Shown here piece after piece: positions 1 through 6,395 of a stretch of 13,528 nt of DNA. Made by a program: the position numbers and the translations under genes. The notes beneath the pieces were generated by a model, which was not told where the DNA came from, did no database searches, and saw only the letters and a program-made list of their open reading frames with translations. The DNA is from Candidatus Aminicenantota bacterium (GTDB lineage Bacteria > Acidobacteriota > Aminicenantia > UBA2199), in assembly GCA_026393775.1 (NCBI GenBank), contig JAPKZM010000163.1, positions 1-13,528 on the forward strand, written 5' to 3'. Position 1 is the stretch's first letter; each line of letters starts with the position of its first letter.

Positions 1-2
1 AT

Positions 3-1091
3 TTGAAAGATAAACCTAACTGGAAAATAAAAAAAGTCAGAGAAATTCTCCGTGCAGATGCAGAGAAAAATGCTCGTTTTGTTGAAAAATCAATTGTTCA
101 AATTTTATATCGCCCATTTGATGTCCAATGGATATTCTTTCACGATGCCTTGATTGAAAGGTCTCGGCATGAAGTTATGCGAAATATGCTGGAATCAAAC
201 ATTGGATTGATCACAAATCGACAAGTAAATGAAAATTTTAGACATTCATTATGTTCGAATATAATTATTAACGATTGTACTGTTTCTTTGGAGACACGGG
301 AAAGATCGTATTTTTTTCCACTTTTTTTATATCCAGATCAAAATAAAAAAAAATTGTTTGAGGGTATTGAGCGCGTCCCGAATATTGATCCAAAAATATT
401 CGATATGCTTAAACGGGAGGGTTTCAAACCCTCCCCTACGGGACAGACCAATCATATCCGCCAGGATAGGCGGATGATTGGTGCTGCCCCTACCCCCGAG
501 CAGTTTTTTTATTACATTTATACCGTTCTATATTCTAACGTTTACCGCAAAAAATACGCCGAATTTTTGAAAAGCGATTTCCCGCGCATTCCGTTCACCA
601 GCGATAAAAGCCTGTTCAAAGAAATGGCAAAACTCGGCGAAGAACTGGCGGTCATCCATTTGCTGAAGTCGCCGCAATTGGATAAACCATTTGCCAGGTT
701 CGATATTTCCGGCGACAACGTCGTCAAAAAGGTCCAATATTCCGCCGTAGGGGCGAAGCAAGACTCACATCACGGTGCAACAAGGGGCTTAGCAAAGAAC
801 TCTACAACAAGGGGCTTAATCCCCTTGTTAGATGTAAAAACCGGCAATGTCTTCATCAACAACAGCCAGTATTTCTCCAATATACCGCTCGAGGTCTGGG
901 AATACCAGATCGGCGGCTACCAGGTCATGGCCAAGTGGCTGAAGGACCGCAAGGGCTGCGCCCTCTCCCTCGACGACATCCGCCACTACATCCGCGTAGC
1001 CAAAGCCCTGCAGCTGACCATCGAAATCCAAAGCAAAATTGACAAACTTTATCCGCAAATTGAAAAAAAAGTTATTGTATTCTATAATTAA
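3..1091 (+). CDS. Type ISP restriction-modification enzyme, C-terminal part (5' truncated by window)
   Basis: This is the 3' portion of a large single-chain restriction-modification protein. The frame is open to the window edge, so the TTG at 3 is not a real start. Segments near residues 90-112 (NDCTVSLETRERSYFFPLF), 165-205 (FFYYIYTVLYSNVYRKKYAE) and 283-345 (INNSQYFSNIPLEVWEYQIG, then KWLKDRKG) match what I know of the type ISP/LlaBIII-like C-terminal DNA-recognition domain. The methylase and nuclease parts would lie upstream, out of view. Two low-complexity stretches, about residues 138-162 and 249-276, are encoded by palindromic inserts and fit no family block. Base composition is mosaic: AT-rich to about 400, host-like GC-rich at 860-1020, then AT-rich again. 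The stop at 1089-1091 lies 13 bp before the next gene, suggesting co-transcription. Family assignment is from recognition, not a search. Confidence 0.8.
   Translation: MKDKPNWKIKKVREILRADAEKNARFVEKSIVQILYRPFDVQWIFFHDALIERSRHEVMRNMLESNIGLITNRQVNENFRHSLCSNIIINDCTVSLETRERSYFFPLFLYPDQNKKKLFEGIERVPNIDPKIFDMLKREGFKPSPTGQTNHIRQDRRMIGAAPTPEQFFYYIYTVLYSNVYRKKYAEFLKSDFPRIPFTSDKSLFKEMAKLGEELAVIHLLKSPQLDKPFARFDISGDNVVKKVQYSAVGAKQDSHHGATRGLAKNSTTRGLIPLLDVKTGNVFINNSQYFSNIPLEVWEYQIGGYQVMAKWLKDRKGCALSLDDIRHYIRVAKALQLTIEIQSKIDKLYPQIEKKVIVFYN
415..492. repeat. REP-like palindromic element, copy A, inserted in frame
   Basis: Two hairpins lie side by side inside the type ISP coding frame. The first, 415-435, pairs GGGAGGGTTT with AAACCCTCCC. 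The foot GGGACAG at 440-446 is followed by the arm ACCAATCATATCCGCC (447-462), a 6-nt loop, and the arm GGCGGATGATTGGT (469-482). The foot-proximal arm carries two extra bases (TA, arm positions 9-10). The element ends with CCCCTAC at 487-493, inverted relative to the GTAGGGG that opens the second insert at 748. Foot sequence and bulge position match the copies at 6395-6496 and 13106-13160. The frame stays open across it, adding roughly 25 residues to the protein. Confidence 0.75.
745..830. repeat. Second palindromic insert in the same gene
   Basis: The block begins with GTAGGGGCGAAGCA and ends with a hairpin pairing AACAAGGGG (806-814) with CCCCTTGTT (821-829) across the loop CTTAAT. A partial copy of the hairpin's left half, AACAAGGGGCTTA, is repeated at 779-791. 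It encodes a low-complexity stretch with two TRGL repeats between recognisable type ISP blocks (KKVQYS before, TGNVFINN after). The opening GTAGGGGC matches the outer end of the insert at 415-492 read on the other strand, so the two inserts may belong to related short mobile repeat families. Exact ends are uncertain. Confidence 0.55.
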
Positions 1092-1104
1092 GAAGGAGCA
1101 AAAA

Positions 1105-1296
1105 ATGGCAACAAATAAAAAATTAGCGGAAATCGCCGAATATGTCGAAAAAGAAGCGAAAAAATGTGAAATTGCCTTGGAATCAAAAATAAAAAAAGAA
1201 TTTAGTGAAGTAAAAGAAATATTGGAAAAGAATTCCGTAGCTGAAGAAATTGACTTTACCCTGACCATTGGAAATTTGAATGCCTACCTGGGATGA
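1105..1296 (+). CDS. Small charged helical protein, 63 aa, unknown function
   Basis: I do not recognise this protein. The ATG at 1105 is preferred because AGAAGGAG lies just upstream (1091-1098); an in-frame ATG at 1039 would begin inside the upstream gene and lacks such a site. The product is Lys/Glu-rich and probably helical or coiled coil over residues 3-48, ending in a short hydrophobic tail (FTLTIGNLNAYLG). It has no cysteines apart from one near residue 20 and no membrane segment. It starts 13 bp after the restriction-modification gene and overlaps the start of the protease gene by 17 bp, so translation of the two is probably coupled. It could be an accessory partner of the protease. 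A frame-shifted fusion is unlikely because the protease has its own normal-looking N terminus (MPTWDEIL). Confidence 0.6.
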   Translation: MATNKKLAEIAEYVEKEAKKCEIALESKIKKEFSEVKEILEKNSVAEEIDFTLTIGNLNAYLG

Positions 1297-2185
1297 AATT
1301 CTCAGGGAAGTTGAAGACCGCAATCCGCTAAGGGTACTCGAAGACTACATTAAAAAATTAAACGAAAAAACCGGCAACACCACTATCTGTTATATGTCAG
1401 CATTCACGTTGATCAAACCACCTGTTCCTTCCCCATTTCATTCAATTATTGACCAGGACATTCAAGGTTTTATGACTTGCGCAAAATCGGTGAACAAAGA
1501 GAAATTGGATCTGATTATTCACACTCCCGGTGGTGATTACGAAGCAACCAAACGGATCATCAATTACCTGCATTCAACATTCAAGCATATTAGAGTTTTT
1601 GTCCCCCATTTGGCCATGAGCGGTGGCACATTGATCGCTTGCGCCGCGGATGAGATTTATTTGGGTCCTTATTCCAGTCTGGGACCAACCGATCCGCAAG
1701 TTTTACTGGGAAAACAATATTTGCCCATTCATGCCATAATTGAAGAATTTGAAAAAGCTTTCATTGAAGTTTCCACTGATCCGAGAAAGGCGCTTTTATG
1801 GAATGAACGGCTAAAGCAAATCCCTTTTGGTATGTTGCGGGCAATAGAAAACATGCGCGATAATTCATTCAAGTACCTTATCGAATTGCTGAAAATCCGC
1901 AATTGCCCAAAAAAATCCTTGGGGGAACTCGAATCAATTGCCAAATTTTTAAATAGTATCGAAGGACATTCTTCTCATAGTAAGGGTATATGCTTTGCTT
2001 AAGCACAAAAACTTGGCTTGAATGTGAAAAACTTGAAGGATGAAAAAGAGCTTGAAGATGCAGTTCTCTCCATCTATCATTCCGGCATCATCCTTTTTGA
2101 AAAAACATCCGCACAAAAATTCATCATCAATCATACCGGCCGAAGATACATAAACAATTATTCCCAAAACCAATTGATCAATTAA
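1280..2185 (+). pseudogene. SDH-family Clp-fold serine protease, interrupted by an in-frame TAA at 2000-2002
   Basis: The first 240 residues read as a membrane-proximal or cytosolic SppA/ClpP-fold serine protease of the SDH family. HTPGGDYEATKRIINYL near residues 81-97 and AMSGGTLIACAADEIYLGP near 112-130 form the oxyanion and nucleophile-serine blocks, and LGPTDPQ follows. After ICFA the frame hits TAA at 2000-2002 and then continues open for 60 codons as AQKLGLNVKNLKDEKELEDA and onward to a TAA at 2183-2185. That tail looks like the natural end of the family (usually an EAxxLGLxV segment). One substitution (GAA to TAA) would explain it; no frameshift is needed. The shortened product ends after the catalytic core, so partial function cannot be excluded. 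It could also be a sequencing or assembly error. The start overlaps the upstream small ORF. Confidence 0.75.
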
Positions 2186-2303
2186 AACTATAATCTGATT
2201 TCCGGCATCGTGATTGAAAATATTTCAAAGAAAGCTTGAAAATCCTGGATGAAAAACACCTGGAATTGGAAAAAAGATTTTTTCGTTTCTGAAATTCAAT
2301 AGT

Positions 2304-2702
2304 TCAAACTAGCAAGTTGACAACCATTATACCTTTCCTTTTGAAACTTTGCAGATGGCGGTCGGTGCTGTAAATGGTATGTGCGCCGGCCTGCAGCAAT
2401 AAGGCCAGAATCAAGGCATCGACGGCGGGGATGTCGTTTCCATGAGCCAATCGGGCCGCAGCATCCAGCAGTTCGCAATCATCGATCCAAACCACCTGAC
2501 AAACGGCCATGATGGCCTCAATCGTCAACTGAACGGCGTCAATGGCCAAGCAGCCTTTCAAAGAAAGTCTTTTCAGTTCATAAATGGTTAAACTGCATAC
2601 AACGGCATCCGTTTCGCCGTCGACAATGTTTTTCCATTTTTCAACAGCTTGGCCATTCCCTTTGAGCAACTCAACAAAAAAACCGGTATCAAGCCCGGTC
2701 AT
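2304..2702 (-). CDS. vapC: PIN-domain ribonuclease toxin (VapC family)
   Basis: This 132-residue protein is probably a Mg-dependent endoribonuclease toxin that cleaves RNA unless bound by its antitoxin. The four acidic residues expected of a PIN active site are in place: D5 (GLDTGFF), E42 (YELKR), D95 (AVDALILA) and D114 (STDRHL). Length and layout are typical of VapC. Its start overlaps the end of the antitoxin gene by 14 bp, implying translational coupling, and only a weak purine-rich site precedes the ATG. It ends 118 bp from the end of the convergent protease gene; that gap contains no gene or clear terminator. All key residues are present, so the toxin looks intact. The cellular RNA target cannot be predicted. 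Confidence 0.88.
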   Translation of the reverse strand: MTGLDTGFFVELLKGNGQAVEKWKNIVDGETDAVVCSLTIYELKRLSLKGCLAIDAVQLTIEAIMAVCQVVWIDDCELLDAAARLAHGNDIPAVDALILALLLQAGAHTIYSTDRHLQSFKRKGIMVVNLLV

Positions 2703-2925
2703 GATCGTCTATTCTGCTCTTTTCAAGAAACTTGTATATGTCCTTGTCTACTTTTGACTTGCCTGCCAGCGCCAACAATTGATAGCCAAGTTTTTTTTTC
2801 TTTTTTTCCTGCAAATAATAAAGCAGCGCCTCCGTCGTCAAAGAAGAGACGGATTTCTTTTCATTCTCAGCCACATTCTTGACGGTTTTGCCCAGTCTTT
2901 CGGAAATACTTACCGACAGCCTCAT
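2689..2925 (-). CDS. Ribbon-helix-helix type antitoxin (VapB-like)
   Basis: This 78-residue protein begins with a likely ribbon-helix-helix DNA-binding fold: the strand RLSVSISERL (2-11) followed by helices to about residue 42 (SVSSLTTEALLYYLQEKKK). The C-terminal half (about 45-78) is charged and would be the toxin-binding tail. Start choice: the ATG at 2923-2925 has AGGAGA about 5 nt upstream. The gene precedes and overlaps the PIN toxin gene, the usual antitoxin-first order, so it should neutralise VapC and repress its own promoter. Assignment rests on fold pattern and context; the exact antitoxin family is uncertain. Confidence 0.8.
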   Translation of the reverse strand: MRLSVSISERLGKTVKNVAENEKKSVSSLTTEALLYYLQEKKKKKLGYQLLALAGKSKVDKDIYKFLEKSRIDDHDRA

Positions 2926-2935
2926 GGGAGTCTCC

Positions 2936-2992
2936 TGTTATGCACTTAATTGTGTACATAAACATATTATTACAAAAAAACTATTTTTTCAA
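2936..2992 (-). promoter_or_regulatory. Promoter and candidate operator of the vapBC pair
   Basis: Read on the minus strand, TTGAAA (2987-2992) and TAATAT (2964-2969) are separated by exactly 17 bp, a good sigma-70 match. Just downstream, an imperfect inverted repeat, TGTTTATG (complement of 2957-2964) and CATAACA (complement of 2936-2942), lies between the -10 and the ribosome-binding site. That is where an autorepressing antitoxin would bind. The promoter is seen directly; the operator is inference. Confidence 0.6.
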
Positions 2993-3041
2993 TCGCATTG
3001 CAAAAATAAATAAAAATCAGGGCAGGTGCTAGACGACCGAG

Positions 3042-4130
3042 TCATTGACACTTCAACGAGTCAGGGTAAGCGGCCAGTACCGCGACATAAAAATCGGGCA
3101 TGTCCTTCTGGAAACCGTTTTCCTTGTAGATAGCGAAGGTCCTGCGCATCAGCGCTTCGTTGAAGGCGGGCGTGTAGTCGGCAAAGGACCGGCTGATGTC
3201 GCCTGCCCCGGCATCCAGGTCGAGCACCTTGGCCCCGGAGGCGCAATCGAAGGACAAATCCTTGAAACGGATCGTGCGCAGTTCGGGATTCTTCAGCGTG
3301 CGGATGTGGATCTCCAGGTTGCGCGGGTCGTAGACGAAGCGCCATTGCGTGGGGCTCTCCTGGACCTCGCAGTGCACTTCCTCCAGGATGGCCCAGGCGC
3401 GATCGAGCAGCTTCTTCTCCCTGCCGGGCAGGCGGACGGCGACGGCCAGGGCCATGAAGCGGTCGGGATCGTTAATGGTCGTATGCAAAGGCTTGGCGCC
3501 GCCGAAGCCCTGGAAGCCCGAGCGCAGCGCCAGGCACTCGCTATAGGTCTGGTTGGTCAGCGCCTTGACGGACAGGTCCTTGCCGCGGTAGATTTGGGCT
3601 TTGCCGTTGATGAACTCAACAATCGCCTCGTCCCCCCGGCGATCCAACAGGTGGAAATGGAGCAGGCTGCCCATGGGCATGATGCGCACCCTCTCGATGG
3701 CGTTCACGGCGTCGGCGACGGTCGCGCAGGAATCGAGGAGACACTGGATCCACTGCAATTCCATCGCCCCCGAACGCTCGTCGCGCCCGGGATAACCGGC
3801 GGTAAAGTGCCACATCATCTCGACCACCAGCCCGGCCTCGTTCATGCCGCCCATGGGTAACTCCCGCCCGACCTGGTTGAAGGTAACGCTCCCGTACTGG
3901 GCCGTCCATTTGGCCGGATTTTCTCCTGGAAGGACCAGCGCCGTTTTGGCCAAGCCGCGCGGGTTGACCATGATCGCCCCATTGCCGGTAAAGAAATCGA
4001 AGTTGCGGCCGAACAGCAGTTTGTCGCCTTTCTGCAGTACGAAAGTCGAACAGGCTGGAATCGCCAGCGGCGCCGCAAAAGCAAGAACCACCCACAGCAA
4101 ACAGAAACAGCGAAAAAGATTTTTTTTCAT
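3042..4130 (-). CDS. Exported linear amide C-N hydrolase (penicillin V acylase / choloylglycine hydrolase family)
   Basis: This Ntn hydrolase of about 362 residues should cleave an amide in substrates such as bile-salt conjugates, penicillin V or N-acyl amino compounds; the real substrate is unknown. Start choice: the ATG at 4128-4130 has AAGGAG upstream and begins a signal peptide (basic MKKNLFR, then a hydrophobic run to residue 26). The nucleophile Cys27 follows directly (IPACSTF), so signal cleavage there would expose the catalytic N-terminal cysteine. Counting Cys27 as 1, family residues fall at expected places: R16 and D19 (GRNFD), N71 (GMNEAG), N167 (LTNQTY) and R198 (DPDRF). An alternative reading is a lipobox, but proline at -2 is unusual for that. 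It is the last gene of a minus-strand group after KAS III and a LytTR regulator, with its own promoter in the gap. Confidence 0.87.
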   Translation of the reverse strand: MKKNLFRCFCLLWVVLAFAAPLAIPACSTFVLQKGDKLLFGRNFDFFTGNGAIMVNPRGLAKTALVLPGENPAKWTAQYGSVTFNQVGRELPMGGMNEAGLVVEMMWHFTAGYPGRDERSGAMELQWIQCLLDSCATVADAVNAIERVRIMPMGSLLHFHLLDRRGDEAIVEFINGKAQIYRGKDLSVKALTNQTYSECLALRSGFQGFGGAKPLHTTINDPDRFMALAVAVRLPGREKKLLDRAWAILEEVHCEVQESPTQWRFVYDPRNLEIHIRTLKNPELRTIRFKDLSFDCASGAKVLDLDAGAGDISRSFADYTPAFNEALMRRTFAIYKENGFQKDMPDFYVAVLAAYPDSLKCQ

Positions 4131-4174
4131 CTTGACACTCCTTAACGACGGATCGTTCGCGACCCGCCGCCCCC

Positions 4175-4203
4175 AATGTAAAGCTGAAAACCCGGGCTGT
4201 AAA
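4175..4203 (-). promoter_or_regulatory. Promoter of the acylase gene
   Basis: On the minus strand TTTACA (4198-4203) and TACATT (4175-4180) are 17 bp apart, starting about 45 nt before the acylase ATG. The -35 is imperfect and the spacing ideal, as expected for an activator-dependent promoter. A direct repeat lies 6 bp upstream of the -35. Confidence 0.55.
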
Positions 4204-4209
4204 GGGGTT

Positions 4210-4237
4210 TTGTGACCACCGACAAAACCTTGTGACC
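4210..4237 (-). promoter_or_regulatory. Direct repeat, candidate LytTR-regulator binding site
   Basis: On the minus strand GGTCACAA occurs twice (complements of 4230-4237 and 4210-4217), separated by 12 bp and thus repeating every 20 bp, about two helical turns. LytTR regulators such as ComE, AgrA and VirR are known to bind tandem half-sites of about 9 bp with roughly 12-bp spacers next to the -35. A LytTR gene ends 74 bp upstream. The repeat is seen; the binding partner is inferred. Confidence 0.5.
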
Positions 4238-4310
4238 GCAGGCAAGGAAAAGGGGCCAATGGCAACTTCGGGGACGAGCGACAAGGGAAAAGATGATGAA
4301 CGGCCGGACT

Positions 4311-5207
4311 TTACAGGTCTTGGATCACCCGGCGGAACTCGTTAACATAGCGCCGCGCCACCGGCAGCGTGGCGGCGGAATCCCTGAGCGTCAGCTTGAG
4401 CCCCTGGGCGTTGCCCGCCACTTTCACGATCTGGGCGGAATTGACGATGCAGGTGCGGTGGCAGCGGAACAGCCGCGGGTAATATGGGCGCAGCTGGCGC
4501 TCGACGCGGGTCAGGCTGCTGCGCAGCAGCGGCTGGACCGCTCGTTCGCCCCGGGCATGCACCCGGACATAGTTTTCCTCGGCCTGGATGAAAAGCAGAT
4601 CGGTCAGGGGCAGGCGCAGGGAGTCCTTGTTATTTTCAGCTACCAGCTCCACTTGCTGCAACAGAGTTTTTTCAGGCTGCGGCTGGGTAGCCGGGTGTTC
4701 AAGGCGCCGGTTGGTTTCCTGGACAATGCGTACATTGCGCCGCAGCAGGCGGGCATAATTGGCTAGGTTGATGACGGTGATCGGGAAAATGGCGATCAAA
4801 AACGTATCGAGGACGATCGTTTGCAGCCGCACCCACTGGGCCGGCAGCCCGTAATGGGCGCAGATGGCCTTGGACAGCAGGTAACAACCCAGGCCGATGA
4901 CCAGGGTCACCGAACCCATCCAGAGGATCTGCTTGCCGAGGTTCCAGTTCTCCTCGCGGAAGAAACGCGGCCGCAAACGCGGCAGCAGCAGTCCACTGAG
5001 AACGATGGTCAGACCGGTGACCAGGCCGTAGCCGATGTAAAAGGCCCGGCGCGGCGCCGGCGCTAGCAGGGAGAAGCCGAATGGCTCGAAGGCGGCAAAG
5101 AAAATATAAACGAACAGGCCGCTGCCCAATCCATAACGCAGGGTGGAGAAAGGAGAGTCTTCGGCAGGATACGGGCTATGGAGAATCGTTAAAACCTTTT
5201 TCAGCAT
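4311..5207 (-). CDS. Membrane-anchored LytTR-family transcriptional regulator
   Basis: This 298-residue protein has four predicted membrane helices (about 27-45, 56-76, 95-114 and 128-149), a basic linker (155-182), and a C-terminal LytTR DNA-binding domain (about 187-296). Recognisable LytTR pieces are DLLFIQAEENYVRVHARG, LFRCHRTCIVNSAQIVKV and LPVARRYVNEFRRVI. There is no receiver domain, so it probably senses something in or across the membrane itself, like other membrane LytTR proteins, rather than being phosphorylated. The ATG at 5205-5207 has only a modest AGGA site. It begins 30 bp after the KAS III gene, so the two are probably co-transcribed. A direct repeat suited to LytTR binding lies between this gene and the downstream acylase gene, its likely target. 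Signal and DNA site are untested. Confidence 0.85.
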   Translation of the reverse strand: MLKKVLTILHSPYPAEDSPFSTLRYGLGSGLFVYIFFAAFEPFGFSLLAPAPRRAFYIGYGLVTGLTIVLSGLLLPRLRPRFFREENWNLGKQILWMGSVTLVIGLGCYLLSKAICAHYGLPAQWVRLQTIVLDTFLIAIFPITVINLANYARLLRRNVRIVQETNRRLEHPATQPQPEKTLLQQVELVAENNKDSLRLPLTDLLFIQAEENYVRVHARGERAVQPLLRSSLTRVERQLRPYYPRLFRCHRTCIVNSAQIVKVAGNAQGLKLTLRDSAATLPVARRYVNEFRRVIQDL

Positions 5208-5237
5208 CGGCCGTCCTGGAGTGAACGGAAGCGGCCC

Positions 5238-6326
5238 TCAAGGCATACGATAGACGACCGAGTTGATGTTCATGCCCGCGCCCACCGAGGAGAAGACGAT
5301 GGCCGCCCCGGACTCAAGTTTGTGGTCGTTCATTTTGCCCTTCTGGATAAGGTCCAGGAGCGTGGGCAGCGTGGCGACAGAGCTGTTGCCCAGCCAGGAG
5401 ATGGTCATGGGCATGACCTCGGGTTTGTACTCGCCGCCGCATATTTTGAAGAGGCGCTTCAGGATGGCCTCGTCCATTTTTCCATTGGCCTGATGGATCA
5501 GGACCTTCTTGATCTCGCTGATGGGCAGGCCGGCTTTTTCCAGGCTCTCCTTGACCACCAGCGGCACGGTTTTCAAAGCGTACTCGTAGAGTTTGTGGCC
5601 GTCCATCTTCAGATATAGCTCGTCGCCCTGGTGCTGCGGGTCGCACGACTTGTCCATCCACAGCATGTAGGCGTGCTCAATCGTGTCGCTGCGGACGGCG
5701 TGGGAGAGGATGCCCACCGGCTTGTCGCTGCTTACCGCCTCCAGGATGGTAGCGCCGGCGCCGTCGGCGTAGATCATGCTGTCGCGGTCATGGGGGTCGC
5801 TGATCCTGGACAGGGTCTCGGCGCCGATGACCATTACCCGCCGGCAGTCGCCGGAGCGGAGATAATAGTTGGCATGGATGACCCCCTGCAGCCAGCCCGG
5901 GCAGCCGAAGGGCAGGTCGTAGGCCACAGTTTTGGGATTGACGATGCCGAGTTTGTGCTTGACCCGCGCCGCCAGGGAGGGGACGAAATCGGAGCGGACG
6001 TTGCCCAGGCGGACATCGCCGAAATTATGGGCCACGATGATGTAGTCCAGCGATTCTTTGTCGATCGTTGCCGATTCCAGGGCGTCAAGAGCCGCTAAAT
6101 AAGCGATGTCGGAGGCCACCTGATCGTTGGCGGCGTGGCGCCTTTCGCGAATGCCGGTGATCTCGGAGAGCTTGTCGATCGTCTCCTGGTTGCTTTTCTT
6201 TAGTTTTTCACCGCCGGCATCAAAAAACGTCTTGTTTAAAAAATCGGCGTTGCTGACACGCTTGGCAGGGACATAAGACCCGGTCCCGATAATGACTGAA
6301 TACAATTTTTTTTCCATTTTCACCAT
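5238..6326 (-). CDS. Beta-ketoacyl-ACP synthase III family enzyme (FabH-like KAS III)
   Basis: This 362-residue thiolase-fold enzyme is expected to condense an acyl-CoA with malonyl-ACP, or a related acyl pair. The catalytic triad is visible: Cys142 (DLPFGCPGWLQG), His278 (LIHQANGKM) and Asn314 (WLGNSSVA), with the C-terminal glycine loop SSVGAGMN. It is longer than housekeeping FabH (about 320 aa) because of N-terminal extra residues 27-57 and an insert near 220-240, so it may be a specialised KAS III making a secondary lipid or signal rather than starting bulk fatty acids. From memory it strongly resembles KAS III paralogues of Bacteroidota. Two starts are close, at 6326 and 6317; neither has a strong ribosome-binding site. 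It is the first gene of a minus-strand unit with the LytTR regulator. Confidence 0.88.
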   Translation of the reverse strand: MVKMEKKLYSVIIGTGSYVPAKRVSNADFLNKTFFDAGGEKLKKSNQETIDKLSEITGIRERRHAANDQVASDIAYLAALDALESATIDKESLDYIIVAHNFGDVRLGNVRSDFVPSLAARVKHKLGIVNPKTVAYDLPFGCPGWLQGVIHANYYLRSGDCRRVMVIGAETLSRISDPHDRDSMIYADGAGATILEAVSSDKPVGILSHAVRSDTIEHAYMLWMDKSCDPQHQGDELYLKMDGHKLYEYALKTVPLVVKESLEKAGLPISEIKKVLIHQANGKMDEAILKRLFKICGGEYKPEVMPMTISWLGNSSVATLPTLLDLIQKGKMNDHKLESGAAIVFSSVGAGMNINSVVYRMP

Positions 6327-6366
6327 TCGGGGTTTGGATTTTGAAAACGAATTTTTTTAAGGTGTT

Positions 6367-6395
6367 ATTTTGACGGATTTCGACTTGCTTGTCAA
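6367..6395 (-). promoter_or_regulatory. Promoter of the KAS III-LytTR unit
   Basis: On the minus strand TTGACA (complement of 6390-6395) is a perfect -35, followed after 17 bp by CAAAAT (complement of 6367-6372). The -35 touches the end of the hairpin element at 6395-6496, so that element could influence this promoter. Confidence 0.55.

Noticed and set aside
415..830. CRISPR array made of the repeated hairpins
   Set aside because: The repeats are unequal, palindromic and not regularly spaced; there are no spacers or cas genes.
4131..4265. Longer acylase start at 4265
   Set aside because: It adds 45 non-signal-like residues encoded by the regulatory gap (promoter and direct repeat), and the ATG at 4130 has a better ribosome-binding site and signal peptide.
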